From Mycobacteriales bacterium (lineage in GTDB: Bacteria; Actinomycetota; Actinomycetes; JAFAQI01), in contig DATJSI010000050.1 in NCBI GenBank assembly GCA_035504215.1, positions 72,340 to 136,339 of the forward strand: DNA of 64,000 nt. The letters run 5' to 3'. The position numbers and the translations under genes were made by a program. Below, piece by piece: positions 1-8,741 of this stretch; the stretch's first letter is position 1, and each line of letters opens with the position of its first letter. The notes under the pieces are model-generated. The model made no database searches, was not told the DNA's origin, and saw only the letters and a program-made list of their open reading frames with translations.

Positions 1-395
1 CACTCGGCCGTGACCCGGCGGCCGCGGAGCTCGCGCAGCAGGTCGACCAGCTGCGTCACGCTGGCCCCCTTCTCGAGGTAAGCGTTGGCGCCGGCGGCCA
101 TCGCCTCGTCCACGAGGTCGGCCTGCTCGAACCCCGAGAAGATGACGATCAGCGCGCCGGGCAGGCGCTCACGCAGCTGCGGGAGCGCCTGCATCCCGTC
201 CATGACCGGCATCGCCAGGTCGAGCAACACGATGTCGGGGCGCAACGCCTCCCCGACCGCGAGCGCCTGAGCGCCGTCGGAAGCGGTTCCGATGACCTCG
301 AAGTCGTCCTCGGTCTCGAGCAGCAGCGTGAGCAGCTCGCGCAGGTTGGCCGCGTCATCGACCACCATGACGCGATCGCGCCGTGGCGCCCGCAT
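1..395 (-). CDS. Response-regulator receiver-domain protein (C-terminal part outside window)
   Basis: The minus-strand frame beginning ATG at 395 encodes a CheY-like receiver domain that runs off the left edge. Visible are the acidic pair in VMVVDDA (residues 10-16), the phosphoacceptor aspartate in LLDLAMPVMDG, the switch serine in VIFSGF and the lysine in YLEKG, so all phosphorylation residues are present. The start overlaps the stop of the DUF4229 gene (TGATG at 393-397), implying translational coupling. Whether an output domain follows cannot be seen. An in-frame ATG at 368 would remove the first nine residues but leave the domain intact. The family is certain; the regulated process is unknown. 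Confidence 0.85.
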   Translation of the reverse strand, partial: MRAPRRDRVMVVDDAANLRELLTLLLETEDDFEVIGTASDGAQALAVGEALRPDIVLLDLAMPVMDGMQALPQLRERLPGALIVIFSGFEQADLVDEAMAAGANAYLEKGASVTQLVDLLRELRGRRVTAE

Positions 396-757
396 CACGA
401 GGTCTGGTCAGCGCGGGCGGTTGCCGGGCCGGTCACCTCCGCGGCGGCGTGTTGCGCCTCCTGAGCCGCCTGCACGGCTTCGACGTACCCGTCCTCGGCC
501 GAGGTACGCGCGGCCAGCTTCGCCTGTCCGCGGGCAACGGTGCGCTCAACCGCCTCCGCCAGCTGCTCCCGCGGCCGCCGCAACAGGAACCAGCTCAAGA
601 TGCCGGAGATCAGAAGCGAGCCGATGATCAGGGGGAACGTCGGCACACCGATCGCCCAGCCGATGCCCAGGCAGGCCGCCAGCAGGCCGGCTCGCGCCGC
701 GTTGTAGACCAGCGCGGCGCGCCCCGCGCCTCGCGGCGCGCCCGCGTCTGCTGCCAT
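395..757 (-). CDS. DUF4229-family small membrane protein
   Basis: About 120 residues. A basic, alanine-rich N terminus is followed by two closely spaced hydrophobic segments (roughly residues 20-36 and 38-55), the motif SWFLLRRPREQLAEAV and an Ala/Glu-rich, probably cytoplasmic helical tail. This layout fits DUF4229, an actinobacterial family often found near menaquinone and cytochrome c biogenesis genes, and ccsB lies about 0.5 kb away. The ATG at 757 was chosen over a TTG at 781; neither has a strong Shine-Dalgarno, so the start is uncertain. It is coupled to the receiver gene through TGATG. Function unknown. Confidence 0.6.
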   Translation of the reverse strand: MAADAGAPRGAGRAALVYNAARAGLLAACLGIGWAIGVPTFPLIIGSLLISGILSWFLLRRPREQLAEAVERTVARGQAKLAARTSAEDGYVEAVQAAQEAQHAAAEVTGPATARADQTS

Positions 758-892
758 ACAGTTCAGCCTACGTCGGGCCAACCAGAGCCCGCAGTTGGAA
801 ACGATTCGGCGGCGTTGGCTGACAACAACGAGGTCTAAACGTCACACTAAATGCGAGTGCGTCGTGCCAGCGCACAGTGGAGGGGGTTTGTG

Positions 893-1132
893 GTGGTTGA
901 GTCCCGAGATCGGCTCTTGACCCCGGGGGAGGTCGCCAGCCTGTTTCGCGTAGACCCGAAGACGGTCACGCGATGGGCTGCAGCGGGGCGGATCAACAGC
1001 ATCCGGACGCCGGGCGGTCATCGGCGCTTCCGCGAGTCGGAGATCAGAGATCTCCTGCGTCAGGACGGCTCGCGTGCTGCGACGCCGTCGCCGCGGGAGG
1101 CCGGAGAGGAGTCGGCGACCGCGCGGTCATAG
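893..1132 (+). CDS. bldC: BldC-type MerR-like DNA-binding protein
   Basis: A 79-residue one-domain protein. Its core LLTPGEVASLFRVDPKTVTR followed by a GGHRRFRESEI wing closely matches BldC of Streptomyces, a small DNA-binding protein that binds direct repeats cooperatively and controls developmental genes. The frame is open from 851, but AGGGGG at 881-886 lies 6 bases before the GTG at 893, so that GTG (or the adjacent one at 890) is preferred. The short Arg/Ser-rich tail after residue 60 is variable in the family. It is divergent from the DUF4229 gene and convergent with ccsB. A developmental role is inferred from the family only. Confidence 0.88.
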   Translation: MVESRDRLLTPGEVASLFRVDPKTVTRWAAAGRINSIRTPGGHRRFRESEIRDLLRQDGSRAATPSPREAGEESATARS

Positions 1133-1273
1133 CCGCCTGAGCCGGGCCAGCGTCGTCCCGGCCACCGATCACCCTGGCGATGCAACGCGCGCGCCTGTCT
1201 CGTGAGGATCGGCCGGTTCGCTGCGAAGGCGGCGGCGAGCGCGGCGTGCTACCGCACGCGAGCGAGCGAGGAC

Positions 1274-1290
1274 GCCGGCAGCGGGCCGGC
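1274..1290 (-). terminator. Candidate hairpin terminator after ccsB
   Basis: GCCGGC at 1274-1279 and GCCGGC at 1285-1290 form a 6-bp all-GC stem with a 5-base loop, starting 5 bases past the ccsB stop codon. There is no T-tract, as is common in high-GC actinobacteria, so termination is inferred. The arms are self-complementary, which weakens the case. Confidence 0.35.
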
Positions 1291-1295
1291 CGGCC

Positions 1296-2375
1296 TCACG
1301 AGATACCGGCGTAGGAGTGCAGGCCGGTGATGACGGTGTTCACCACGTAGTAGTCGACCATCAGGCAGGCGAACGCGATCAGCGAGAGCATCGCTGCCTT
1401 GCGGCCGCGCCATCCTGCGGTGGCGCGCGCATGCAGGTAGGCCGCGTAGCCGAGCCAGGTGATGAACGACCAGGTCTCCTTCGGGTCCCAGCCCCAGTAG
1501 CGGCTCCAGGCCTGCTCGGCCCAGATCGCGCCGGCGATGATCGCGAAGGTCCAGACCGGGAACGCGAAGGTGATGATCCGGTACGCCAGCCGGTCCAGCG
1601 ACGCCGCGGATGGCAACGATTGCATCAGCCCGCTGCGGGCGTTCATCTCGGCCACGGCAGCGGTGCCGGGACCCACGCTGACGCGTTGGGGACGAAGCGG
1701 TGCCTGCACTCGCCTGCGCAGCGCCAAGCGCAGCGGCGGCAGACCGCGCTCCCAGCGTTCCTTCAGCAGGTACAGAGCGGTGACGACGCCGGACACCATG
1801 AACGCACCGGTGGCCGTGATTGCCGCGACCACGTGGATCTTGATCCAGTACGAGTCCAGGGCGGGGACGAGCGGACCGGGAGCGGCGTAGAGCACCGTGC
1901 CGGCCAGGCCGAGGTAGAGCACCACCGGCGCCATCATGAACGCGCCGAGGTAGCGCACGGACTCCCGCGAGCGCCAGCTGATCAGATGGGCGTTCGGCCG
2001 GCGCAGCGCGGTCGCGGCGATGCGCTTGAGCGGCTGGCTCATCAACAAAGCGAGGTAGATTGCGACCGCAACCAGCGTGACCATGCAGGAGAACTCGTAC
2101 ATGTTCCCCCAGGGCACGCGGTGCACCGCCAGCCCGCGCGTGGTGACCGACGCGATGTGGAAACCGAAGCCGATCACGGTGAGCGCGACCGCGGCTCGCC
2201 CGAGCCGGACGCCCGACAGGTAGCGCGCGAACAAGCCGGAGGCATCGCGCCGGGCCATCGAGCGGCGGGTTGCGGCGAACTCGGCGGCATAGCCCAGCAT
2301 CGCGAACGCGTAGCAGAAGACCGTCCAGGTCAGGAGCACGTCCGAGACATGTGCAAGGTGAAGGTTGGGTGCCAC
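1296..2375 (-). CDS. ccsB: Cytochrome c biogenesis protein CcsB/ResC (haem handling)
   Basis: 359 residues and highly hydrophobic. Near the C terminus it has the haem-binding tryptophan-rich signature WGWDPKETW (about 294-302), followed by two hydrophobic helices and a conserved terminal GLHSYAG, the hallmarks of CcsA/CcsB/ResC. Together with ResB it forms the system II haem export and cytochrome c synthetase complex that attaches haem to CxxCH motifs outside the membrane. It starts at GTG 2375, immediately abutting the resB stop, and ends a hemL-to-ccsB run of six same-strand genes. The order resA-ccdA-resB-ccsB matches the actinobacterial arrangement. Confidence 0.95.
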   Translation of the reverse strand: MAPNLHLAHVSDVLLTWTVFCYAFAMLGYAAEFAATRRSMARRDASGLFARYLSGVRLGRAAVALTVIGFGFHIASVTTRGLAVHRVPWGNMYEFSCMVTLVAVAIYLALLMSQPLKRIAATALRRPNAHLISWRSRESVRYLGAFMMAPVVLYLGLAGTVLYAAPGPLVPALDSYWIKIHVVAAITATGAFMVSGVVTALYLLKERWERGLPPLRLALRRRVQAPLRPQRVSVGPGTAAVAEMNARSGLMQSLPSAASLDRLAYRIITFAFPVWTFAIIAGAIWAEQAWSRYWGWDPKETWSFITWLGYAAYLHARATAGWRGRKAAMLSLIAFACLMVDYYVVNTVITGLHSYAGIS

Positions 2376-3983
2376 TCAGTCCCTCTCGGTCCCAGCATCC
2401 CCGGCGCGCGACGGACCGATCTGCGCCATCAGGTCATCGAGCTCGTCGACGAACCCACCGACATCGCTGCGCGCCAGCCCGGCCGCGGTGACTACGGTAC
2501 GCCCCGCCGGATCGCCGGCTGCGGCGGGCACGGCCCGGATCCAGAACCGCCGGCGCCGGACCCGCAACGAGCCGAGCAGGCCGGCGATGATCAGCACGGC
2601 TGCGGCAAGAACGGTGCGCTTCCCGGGCTCGTGCGCGACCTGGAAGGTGGCCCACTGGTCGATGCCCTCGAACGTCACGGTCGCGCCGTCCGGCAGCTTC
2701 CAGCTCTCGCCCTTGGTGAGGTCCTTCACACCGATGTTCTTCAGGCCGCCGACCGGCAGCGAGTAGTCGGACTGCGGCACCCCGCTGTTGAGGCCGAGGT
2801 TGCCGCGCCACGCCGCGAGCGACAGCATCGGGTTGTCGAGACCCGGATACGTGGACACCAGCCCGGCAGTGGTCGGAACTGCGGTCGGGTAGAACTCGCC
2901 GGTCAGGCCGAGCTGGCCGTCCTTGCCACCGAGCGACGGGATCTTCACGACGCCGTGCGACGCGAACTGGCTGTTGTCCGGAAGGAACGGCGTTTGCCCG
3001 TCGTACTCCACCTGGCCCTTGCGGTTGGTCACCTTGAGCAACAGCGAGTACCCGTGGCCGACCAGGAAGATCTTCGCGCCCTTCACGTTCAGCGGATGGT
3101 TGACGCGAATGTCGAACGGCCTGGCGACGGCGCTCGGTGAGGACTTGTAGCTCACGTAGGCGTTGAACGCCGTGGGCTCACCGTTCGACTGGTACGTCGC
3201 GGTGAAGTTCTGCAGGCTGAACGAGAACGGCGAGAGCTGGGAGTTGGAGAACAACCGCGACGGCTCGAACACGTCGTAGTCGAGCCGCGCGTTCGCGAAG
3301 CCCTGCCCGGGGCCGACCAGCACCGTGCCCTTGTATCCGTAGAGGCCGCTGAGCGCGATGCCGACCAGCAGCAAGAGCAGCGCGACGTGGAAGACCAGGT
3401 TGCCGGTCTCGCGCAGGTAACCCTTCTCGGCAGCGACGGTGACGACACCGTCCGGCTCCTCGCGTACGTCGGCCCGCCAGTGCATGCCGCGCAGCACCTG
3501 GTGGACGCGGGCCGCCACGTCCGCGGCCGGCTCATCGCTGTCCCACTGCGTCGAGGCGGTCAGCCGGGTCAGGTTACGCGGTGCGTTCGGCGGCCGGCGG
3601 CGCAACGCCCGTGCGTGCAGGCGGATCCGCGGCACGAGACAACCGACGAGGGACAGCGCGAGCAGCAGGTAGATCGCCGCGAACCACGGCGCCGCGAAGA
3701 CGTCGAACAGTGACAGCTTGTCCATCAGTGGCCCGAGGTGCGGGTGCGCCGCGAGGAAGCTGTTGACCTTGACCGGGTCGAGCCCGCGCTGCGGGATCAC
3801 CGTGCCGGGGATCGCGGCGAGTGCGAGCAGGGCGAGCAACAGGAGCGCGGTGCGCATGCTGGTCAGCTGGCGCCACAGCTGGCGCAGCGCCGCGAGCGGG
3901 GTGCGGACAGGAGCGCGCACCGGCGCGTCCGGCTGGGTCGAGAGCGCGGTGGTGCGGTCGTCGTCGAGGACGGTGTCGGACAT
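2376..3983 (-). CDS. resB: Cytochrome c biogenesis protein ResB
   Basis: 535 residues. Hydrophobic helices lie at about 44-62, 97-117, 195-215 and 452-470, with a large extracytoplasmic region between the third and fourth. The segment SMRTALLLLALLALAAIPGT and the FHVALLLLLVGIALSGLYGY helix are typical of ResB/Ccs1 (PF05140). The protein partners CcsB in holocytochrome c synthesis on the outer face of the membrane. It begins 3 bases after the ccdA stop and abuts ccsB, so the three are presumably co-translated. The cytoplasmic N terminus of about 40 residues is charged and poorly conserved. Confidence 0.93.
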   Translation of the reverse strand: MSDTVLDDDRTTALSTQPDAPVRAPVRTPLAALRQLWRQLTSMRTALLLLALLALAAIPGTVIPQRGLDPVKVNSFLAAHPHLGPLMDKLSLFDVFAAPWFAAIYLLLALSLVGCLVPRIRLHARALRRRPPNAPRNLTRLTASTQWDSDEPAADVAARVHQVLRGMHWRADVREEPDGVVTVAAEKGYLRETGNLVFHVALLLLLVGIALSGLYGYKGTVLVGPGQGFANARLDYDVFEPSRLFSNSQLSPFSFSLQNFTATYQSNGEPTAFNAYVSYKSSPSAVARPFDIRVNHPLNVKGAKIFLVGHGYSLLLKVTNRKGQVEYDGQTPFLPDNSQFASHGVVKIPSLGGKDGQLGLTGEFYPTAVPTTAGLVSTYPGLDNPMLSLAAWRGNLGLNSGVPQSDYSLPVGGLKNIGVKDLTKGESWKLPDGATVTFEGIDQWATFQVAHEPGKRTVLAAAVLIIAGLLGSLRVRRRRFWIRAVPAAAGDPAGRTVVTAAGLARSDVGGFVDELDDLMAQIGPSRAGDAGTERD

Positions 3984-3986
3984 CGC

Positions 3987-4835
3987 TCAGACCGGCGCCG
4001 TGTATGAGGGCAGCGCGTTGCGCAGGTCGATCGAGAGCGTGTTCCACTCGCCAGTCACCAGCAGGACGCCGACGGCGATCAGCAACAGGCCGCCGCCGCG
4101 GACAACCACGCCGTAGTGCCGCTTCACGAACGCGAAGGCGCCGAGTGCGCGGCGGAAGCCGAGCCCGGCGAGGATGAACGGCACCCCGAGCCCGATGCAG
4201 TAGGCCGCCGTGAGGACGGCCCCGCGCGCTGCGGTAGCGGTGTCCGGGTTGCCGGCGATCGCCAGCACGACGCCGAGGGTCGGGCCGGTGCAGGGCGTCC
4301 ACCCGACACCGAACGCAATCCCGAGCAGCGGCGCGCCCGCGATGCCGAGTGACGGCAAGCGGTGGAAACGCCATTCGCGCTGGAAGCCGGGCAGCCATCC
4401 CATGAACGCCAGACCCATGACGATGGCAACGCCACCGGCGATGCGGTCGATCGCGGTCGCGTGCGCGACCAGATGATCGCCGGCGTAGCCGAAGAACGCG
4501 CCGAACAGCACGAACACCGCGGAGAACCCGCCGACGAACAGCACGGACCCGAGCAGCACGCGCCCGCGCCGACGCCGGCCCGAGCCGGCGGCCCGAAGCG
4601 CTTCGACGGCAACAGCTGCACCCGGTCCGTCACTGACCGAAGGGGGGCCGGCCGCGAGGTCGGCAGCGGACAGGCCGGTGACGTAGGAGAGGTACGCCGG
4701 CACGAGTGGCAACACGCACGGCGAGAAGAACGACACCAGACCGGCCAGCACCGCAACCGGCACCGCGAGCACGAGCGAGCCACCGGCCGCGTGCTGGAAG
4801 GTCGTGGCGGCGTCGGCCAGGACAGACGCAGTCAC
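3987..4835 (-). CDS. ccdA: CcdA-family thiol-disulfide transporter
   Basis: 282 residues with the DsbD transmembrane-family fold. The first redox cysteine lies in FFSPCVLPLVPAYLSYV (about 36-52) and the second in GWTPCTGPTLG, with about six membrane helices. CcdA passes electrons from cytoplasmic thioredoxin across the membrane to the extracytoplasmic thioredoxin-like protein encoded just upstream, keeping apocytochrome c cysteines reduced. A Gly/Arg-rich cytoplasmic loop near residues 70-90 is longer than in many homologues. The GTG start at 4835 overlaps the stop of the lipoprotein gene (GTGA). Confidence 0.94.
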   Translation of the reverse strand: MTASVLADAATTFQHAAGGSLVLAVPVAVLAGLVSFFSPCVLPLVPAYLSYVTGLSAADLAAGPPSVSDGPGAAVAVEALRAAGSGRRRRGRVLLGSVLFVGGFSAVFVLFGAFFGYAGDHLVAHATAIDRIAGGVAIVMGLAFMGWLPGFQREWRFHRLPSLGIAGAPLLGIAFGVGWTPCTGPTLGVVLAIAGNPDTATAARGAVLTAAYCIGLGVPFILAGLGFRRALGAFAFVKRHYGVVVRGGGLLLIAVGVLLVTGEWNTLSIDLRNALPSYTAPV

Positions 4836-5434
4836 GCCGACTCCGAGAGCAGATCGTTCAACAACCGCTTGATGTGCGTGTAGTCGGACGGGCCGTTGAT
4901 CCGAGCGGCGATCCCACCGTGGGGGTCGATGACGATTGTCGTCGGCGTGCTCGGCGCGCCGCCGGGAAAGCCGAGAACGAGCGAGTCGGCGCGGTCGATG
5001 AGGCTCGGGTAGGTGACGCCGAACTGGCGCTCGAAGCTCAGCCCGGAGGAACGGTTGTCACCCCAGTCGATCCCGACGAAGCGCACCCCTTTGCTCGCGT
5101 ACTCCTTCGACAGCGCTTCGAGCGCCGGCTCCTCGCTTCGGCACGGCGAGCACTCCGACTGCCAGAAGTTGACGACGACGTAATCACCCCGGTAGCTGGC
5201 GAGGCTGAGCGGCCGGCCTTGCAGCGTCGTGCCGTTGACGTTGCCGACCATGGCGCGGCCCTGGGACTTGTACACGGTGATGTTTCCCGGGCCGAACTGG
5301 TAGCCCAGGCTGCCCGTCACCGAGGTGTTGACGTTGCCGGTACCGGCGCATCCGGCGAGCACCGCGATCGCCAGGACGGCGATCGGCGCGAAGCGCGCGG
5401 AGCGCGACAGTGCAACCCGAGACATTGCAACCAT
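4832..5434 (-). CDS. ResA/TlpA-like thioredoxin-fold lipoprotein
   Basis: About 200 residues. Basic residues, a hydrophobic stretch and the lipobox LAGC near residue 30 mark it as a lipoprotein anchored outside the cell. A TlpA/AhpC-like thioredoxin domain follows, with the redox motif CSPC in WQSECSPCRSEEPALEAL and the cis-proline region GAPSTPTTIVID. It probably reduces the CxxCH cysteines of apocytochrome c using electrons from CcdA, encoded next. The frame is open to 5623, but ATG 5434 is preceded by AGGA about 5 bases upstream and gives a proper signal peptide, so it is preferred. Confidence 0.9.
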   Translation of the reverse strand: MVAMSRVALSRSARFAPIAVLAIAVLAGCAGTGNVNTSVTGSLGYQFGPGNITVYKSQGRAMVGNVNGTTLQGRPLSLASYRGDYVVVNFWQSECSPCRSEEPALEALSKEYASKGVRFVGIDWGDNRSSGLSFERQFGVTYPSLIDRADSLVLGFPGGAPSTPTTIVIDPHGGIAARINGPSDYTHIKRLLNDLLSESA

Positions 5435-5477
5435 TGTGTCCTGTTGAGAGCGGCCGGCCGCACCGGGCTGGCGATCG

Positions 5478-6110
5478 TCACGCGCCGCCGACGCGCTGCC
5501 GTCCGCTCGCGCCCGCGGGCTCGGTGTAGTCCACCCGCAGCAGCCGCTCACCGTCGTAGACCAGCGACGTGATCGACGCGAGCGCACACCGACGGCGATC
5601 CGGCCGGTGCCAGAGGTGCTCACCCTGCACCTTGCGCCTGGCCACCTCGATCGGGAGCTGGTGGCTGACCAGAACGGCTTCGTGACCGGCCGCCGCGACC
5701 CGCGCTTCGTCGACCGCCTCGAGCACCCTGGTCGCGATCTCGGCGTACGGCTCCCCCCACGACGGCCGGAACGGGTTCCAGAGGTAGCGCCACACCGAGG
5801 GGTTCTTCAGCGATCCGTCGCCGACGCCGAACGTCCGGCCCTCGAAGATGTTGTCGCTCTCGATCAGCCGCGCGTCGGTCGTCGGCGCCAGGTCGTACAC
5901 TGCGGCGATCGGTGCGGCGGTCTGCACCGCGCGCTCCAGCGGCGAGGACCGCACGACAGTGACGTCGCGACCACGCAACGCATCGGCATCGAGCAGCGCC
6001 ATCTTCTCGCCGGCGGCGGAGAGCCGGAAACCGGGCAGCCGGCCGTAGAGCACGCCGGTGGGGTTGTCGACCTCGCCGTGCCGCACCAGGTGGACGACGG
6101 TTCGCGTCAC
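5478..6110 (-). CDS. Histidine phosphatase (phosphoglycerate mutase) family protein
   Basis: About 210 residues. The N-terminal LVRHGEVDNP contains the catalytic RHG, SSPLERAVQTA holds the second arginine, and VLVSHQLPIEVAR carries the second histidine. These are the features of the histidine phosphatase clade (PF00300). The insert SDNIFEGRTFGVGDG is typical of actinobacterial members next to hemL (compare Rv0525). The substrate is unknown, so the mutase name should not be read literally. The frame is open upstream into hemL; GTG 6110, 4 bases after the hemL stop, is chosen because the conserved domain begins there. Confidence 0.88.
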   Translation of the reverse strand: MTRTVVHLVRHGEVDNPTGVLYGRLPGFRLSAAGEKMALLDADALRGRDVTVVRSSPLERAVQTAAPIAAVYDLAPTTDARLIESDNIFEGRTFGVGDGSLKNPSVWRYLWNPFRPSWGEPYAEIATRVLEAVDEARVAAAGHEAVLVSHQLPIEVARRKVQGEHLWHRPDRRRCALASITSLVYDGERLLRVDYTEPAGASGRQRVGGA

Positions 6111-6114
6111 TGCG

Positions 6115-7431
6115 TCACCGCGCGACCTCGGCATCGACGGCGACCGCCGCCTTGATCGCCGCGGGCAACGCATCGGCGACCCGGTCGAGCGCCGCATCAT
6201 CGTGGCTCGCTCCGACGAACCACGCCTCGAACGCCGATGGCGGCAGGTAGACGCCCTGGTCCAGCATCGAGTGGAAGAAGGCCGCGTACCTGGCAACCGA
6301 TGCACGCTTCGCGGTCTCGAAGTCCACGACGTCGTCGGCGGTGAAGAACACCGAGAACAGGCTTCCTGCGGTGTTGATGCGGTACGCCGCACCGGCATCG
6401 GCGAGCGCCGCGGCCAGCAGGCCCACCAGCCGCGCCGCCGCCGCGTTGACGCGGTCGTAGACGTCGTCGGTGCAACCCCGCAGCTGGGCGAGGCCGGCGG
6501 CGACCGCGACCGGGTTCCCGGACAGCGTGCCCGCCTGGTAGACCGGGCCGGCCGGCGCGAGCTGTGCCATGACCTCGGCCCGCCCGCCGAAGGCAGCCGC
6601 CGGCAACCCGCCGCTCATGACCTTGCCGAAGGTGAACAGGTCGCCCGGCACTCCTTCCAGGCCGAACCAGCCGGCCCGACTGACCCGGAAGCCGGTCATG
6701 ACCTCGTCCAGCACGAGCAGCGCGCCGTGTTCCGCGGTCAGCTCGCGCAGGCGCTGGTTGAAGCCCGGCAGCGGCGGGACCACGCCCATGTTGGCCGCGG
6801 CGGCCTCGGTGATGACGCAGGCGATTCGCTCACCGTGCGCGGCGAACACCGCCTCGATGGCAGGGACGTCGTTGTAGGGAACGACGATCGTGTCCGCTGC
6901 GCTGGCACCCGTGACGCCTGGCGAGTCCGGCAGCGCAAAGGTCGCCACCCCGCTGCCGGCGCTGGCAAGCAGCGCGTCGACGTGCCCGTGGTAGCAGCCG
7001 GCGAACTTCACGACCTTGTCGCGCCGGGTGAACCCGCGCGCCAGCCGCACCGCGCTCATGGTCGCTTCGGTGCCGGAGTTGACCAGCCGGACCTCCTCGA
7101 CCGGCCCGACCCGGTCGACGATCAGCTCAGCGAGCTCGACCTCGCCCGGCCCCGGCGCGCCGAACGACAGCCCGGCGGCCGCGGCGCGCTTCGTCGCCTC
7201 GACCACGGCCGGATGGGCGTGCCCGAGGATCGTCGGTCCCCAGGAGCAGACCAGGTCGACGTACTCGATGCCGTCCGCGTCGTACAGGTACGGGCCGTCG
7301 CCGCGGACCATGAACCTCGGCCCGCCGCCGACGGCACGGAACGCGCGCACCGGCGAGTTGACCCCCCCTGGCGTAACCGCCTGCGCACGGGCGAACAGCG
7401 CATCGGAGGCCGGAGTGGGGTCGGTGGGCAC
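6115..7431 (-). CDS. hemL: Glutamate-1-semialdehyde 2,1-aminomutase
   Basis: 438 residues, the usual length. It is a PLP enzyme converting glutamate-1-semialdehyde to 5-aminolevulinate, the second step of the C5 route that starts with HemA (12924-14243). [17 protein letters not shown] at the N terminus, [15 protein letters not shown] (118-132), the [12 protein letters not shown] segment and the PLP lysine K270 in [12 protein letters not shown] are all present. The GTG start at 7431 has AAAGGA about 10 bases upstream. It is the first gene of the hemL-to-ccsB run, linking haem supply to cytochrome c assembly. Confidence 0.96.
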   Translation of the reverse strand: MPTDPTPASDALFARAQAVTPGGVNSPVRAFRAVGGGPRFMVRGDGPYLYDADGIEYVDLVCSWGPTILGHAHPAVVEATKRAAAAGLSFGAPGPGEVELAELIVDRVGPVEEVRLVNSGTEATMSAVRLARGFTRRDKVVKFAGCYHGHVDALLASAGSGVATFALPDSPGVTGASAADTIVVPYNDVPAIEAVFAAHGERIACVITEAAAANMGVVPPLPGFNQRLRELTAEHGALLVLDEVMTGFRVSRAGWFGLEGVPGDLFTFGKVMSGGLPAAAFGGRAEVMAQLAPAGPVYQAGTLSGNPVAVAAGLAQLRGCTDDVYDRVNAAAARLVGLLAAALADAGAAYRINTAGSLFSVFFTADDVVDFETAKRASVARYAAFFHSMLDQGVYLPPSAFEAWFVGASHDDAALDRVADALPAAIKAAVAVDAEVAR

Positions 7432-7492
7432 GCGGCCATCCTTTCAAGCCGCTGCTACCGCCGCGACCCGGCCCGCATGCCAGGCTTGCGCC

Positions 7493-8728
7493 ATGACGGA
7501 TTTCGCGGTCAACGTCGATCCGGCGGAGGTCGGGCTCGATCCGGAACGGCTCGAGCGGATCAACCGGCACTTCGCAAGGTACGTCGACGACGGCCGGCTG
7601 CCCGGTGTGCAGATCACGGTCAGCCGGCGCGGGCGGATCGCCCATCTGTGGACCTACGGCAGCGCGGACATCGAGGCCGGCCGAGCGGTCGAGACCGACA
7701 CGATCTGGCGGATCTACTCGATGACGAAGCCGATCACCTCGGTCGCCGCGATGATGCTGTACGAGGAAGGTGCGTTCGAGCTCACCGACCCGATCAGCAG
7801 GTGGCTGCCGGAGTTCGCGCAACCGCGGGTCTACGTCGGCGGTCCGGCGTCGAAACCGATGACCGTACCGGCGACCGAGCCGATCCGGGTGTGGCACCTG
7901 CTCACTCACACCGCGGGCCTCACCTACGCCTTTCACCGGGTGCACGTCACCGACGAGATCTACCGGAACGCCGGCTTCGACATCTCCGACTCGCACGGGC
8001 TGGACCTCGCCGGTTGCGTGGCCGCCTGGGCGGCGCTGCCGCTCGCTTTCCAGCCCGGCGCGGAGTGGCTGTACTCGGTTGCGACCGATGTTCTCGGCCG
8101 GCTGGTGGAGGTGTGGTCGGGTCAGTCCCTGGACGAGTTCTTCCGGACGCGCATCTTCACACCGCTCGGCATGACCGACACGGGCTTCTGGGTACCTCCT
8201 GACGAGCACGGCCGGCTGGCCGCGCTGTATGCCATCGCGCCCGGCCTGCCCGAGAAGGTGCGCTACGACGCTCTCGGCGAACCGTTCAAGCAGCCGCCGG
8301 CCTGGTTGTCCGGGGGCGGTGGCCTGGTCTCGACGAGCAGCGACTATCTGCGGTTCTGCCACCTGCTTCTGCGCGGCGGAGCGCTCGATGGCGAGCGGCT
8401 GCTCTCCCCTCGGACGCTCGCCTACATGCGACGCAACCACCTTCCCGGCGGCGCTGACCTGCAGCAATACGGCCGGCCGATCTCGGCGGAGACGAGGTAC
8501 GACGGAGTCGGCTTCGGGCTCGGTTTCGCGGTGACCGACAACCCGGTGGATGCGAAGGTGCTGACCGGCAGCGGCGAGTCCTACTGGGGTGGGATGGCGA
8601 GCACCGCCTTCTGGGTCGATCCGGCGGAGGATCTCGCGGTGGTGCTCATGACCCAGCTGCTGCCGTCGAGCACCTATCCGCTGCGCCCACAGCTACGCCA
8701 GCTGGTCTACCAGGCGATCGTCGACTGA
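7493..8728 (+). CDS. Serine hydrolase of the class C beta-lactamase / EstB fold
   Basis: 411 residues. The nucleophile motif SMTK (S76-K79, in IYSMTKP) and the second motif Y194-S-V in EWLYSVATD are seen. The C-terminal SYWGGMASTAFWVDP replaces the KTG box, which points to an esterase or peptidase-like member of PF00144 (EstB type) rather than a true beta-lactamase. There is no signal peptide, so it is probably cytoplasmic. It is a lone plus-strand gene between two haem operons. ATG 7493 is chosen because the domain begins directly after it; the frame is open upstream only as antisense to hemL. The substrate is unknown. Confidence 0.85.
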   Translation: MTDFAVNVDPAEVGLDPERLERINRHFARYVDDGRLPGVQITVSRRGRIAHLWTYGSADIEAGRAVETDTIWRIYSMTKPITSVAAMMLYEEGAFELTDPISRWLPEFAQPRVYVGGPASKPMTVPATEPIRVWHLLTHTAGLTYAFHRVHVTDEIYRNAGFDISDSHGLDLAGCVAAWAALPLAFQPGAEWLYSVATDVLGRLVEVWSGQSLDEFFRTRIFTPLGMTDTGFWVPPDEHGRLAALYAIAPGLPEKVRYDALGEPFKQPPAWLSGGGGLVSTSSDYLRFCHLLLRGGALDGERLLSPRTLAYMRRNHLPGGADLQQYGRPISAETRYDGVGFGLGFAVTDNPVDAKVLTGSGESYWGGMASTAFWVDPAEDLAVVLMTQLLPSSTYPLRPQLRQLVYQAIVD

Positions 8729-8741
8729 ACCGCCGAAAACC

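Noticed and set aside
6058-8202. A 714-codon plus-strand frame opposite hemL
   Set aside because: HemL on the other strand is intact with all motifs; this frame is an Arg/Asp/Gly-rich shadow.
7493-8728. Antibiotic-resistance beta-lactamase
   Set aside because: It lacks a signal peptide and the KTG box; the WGG motif points to an esterase-like serine hydrolase.
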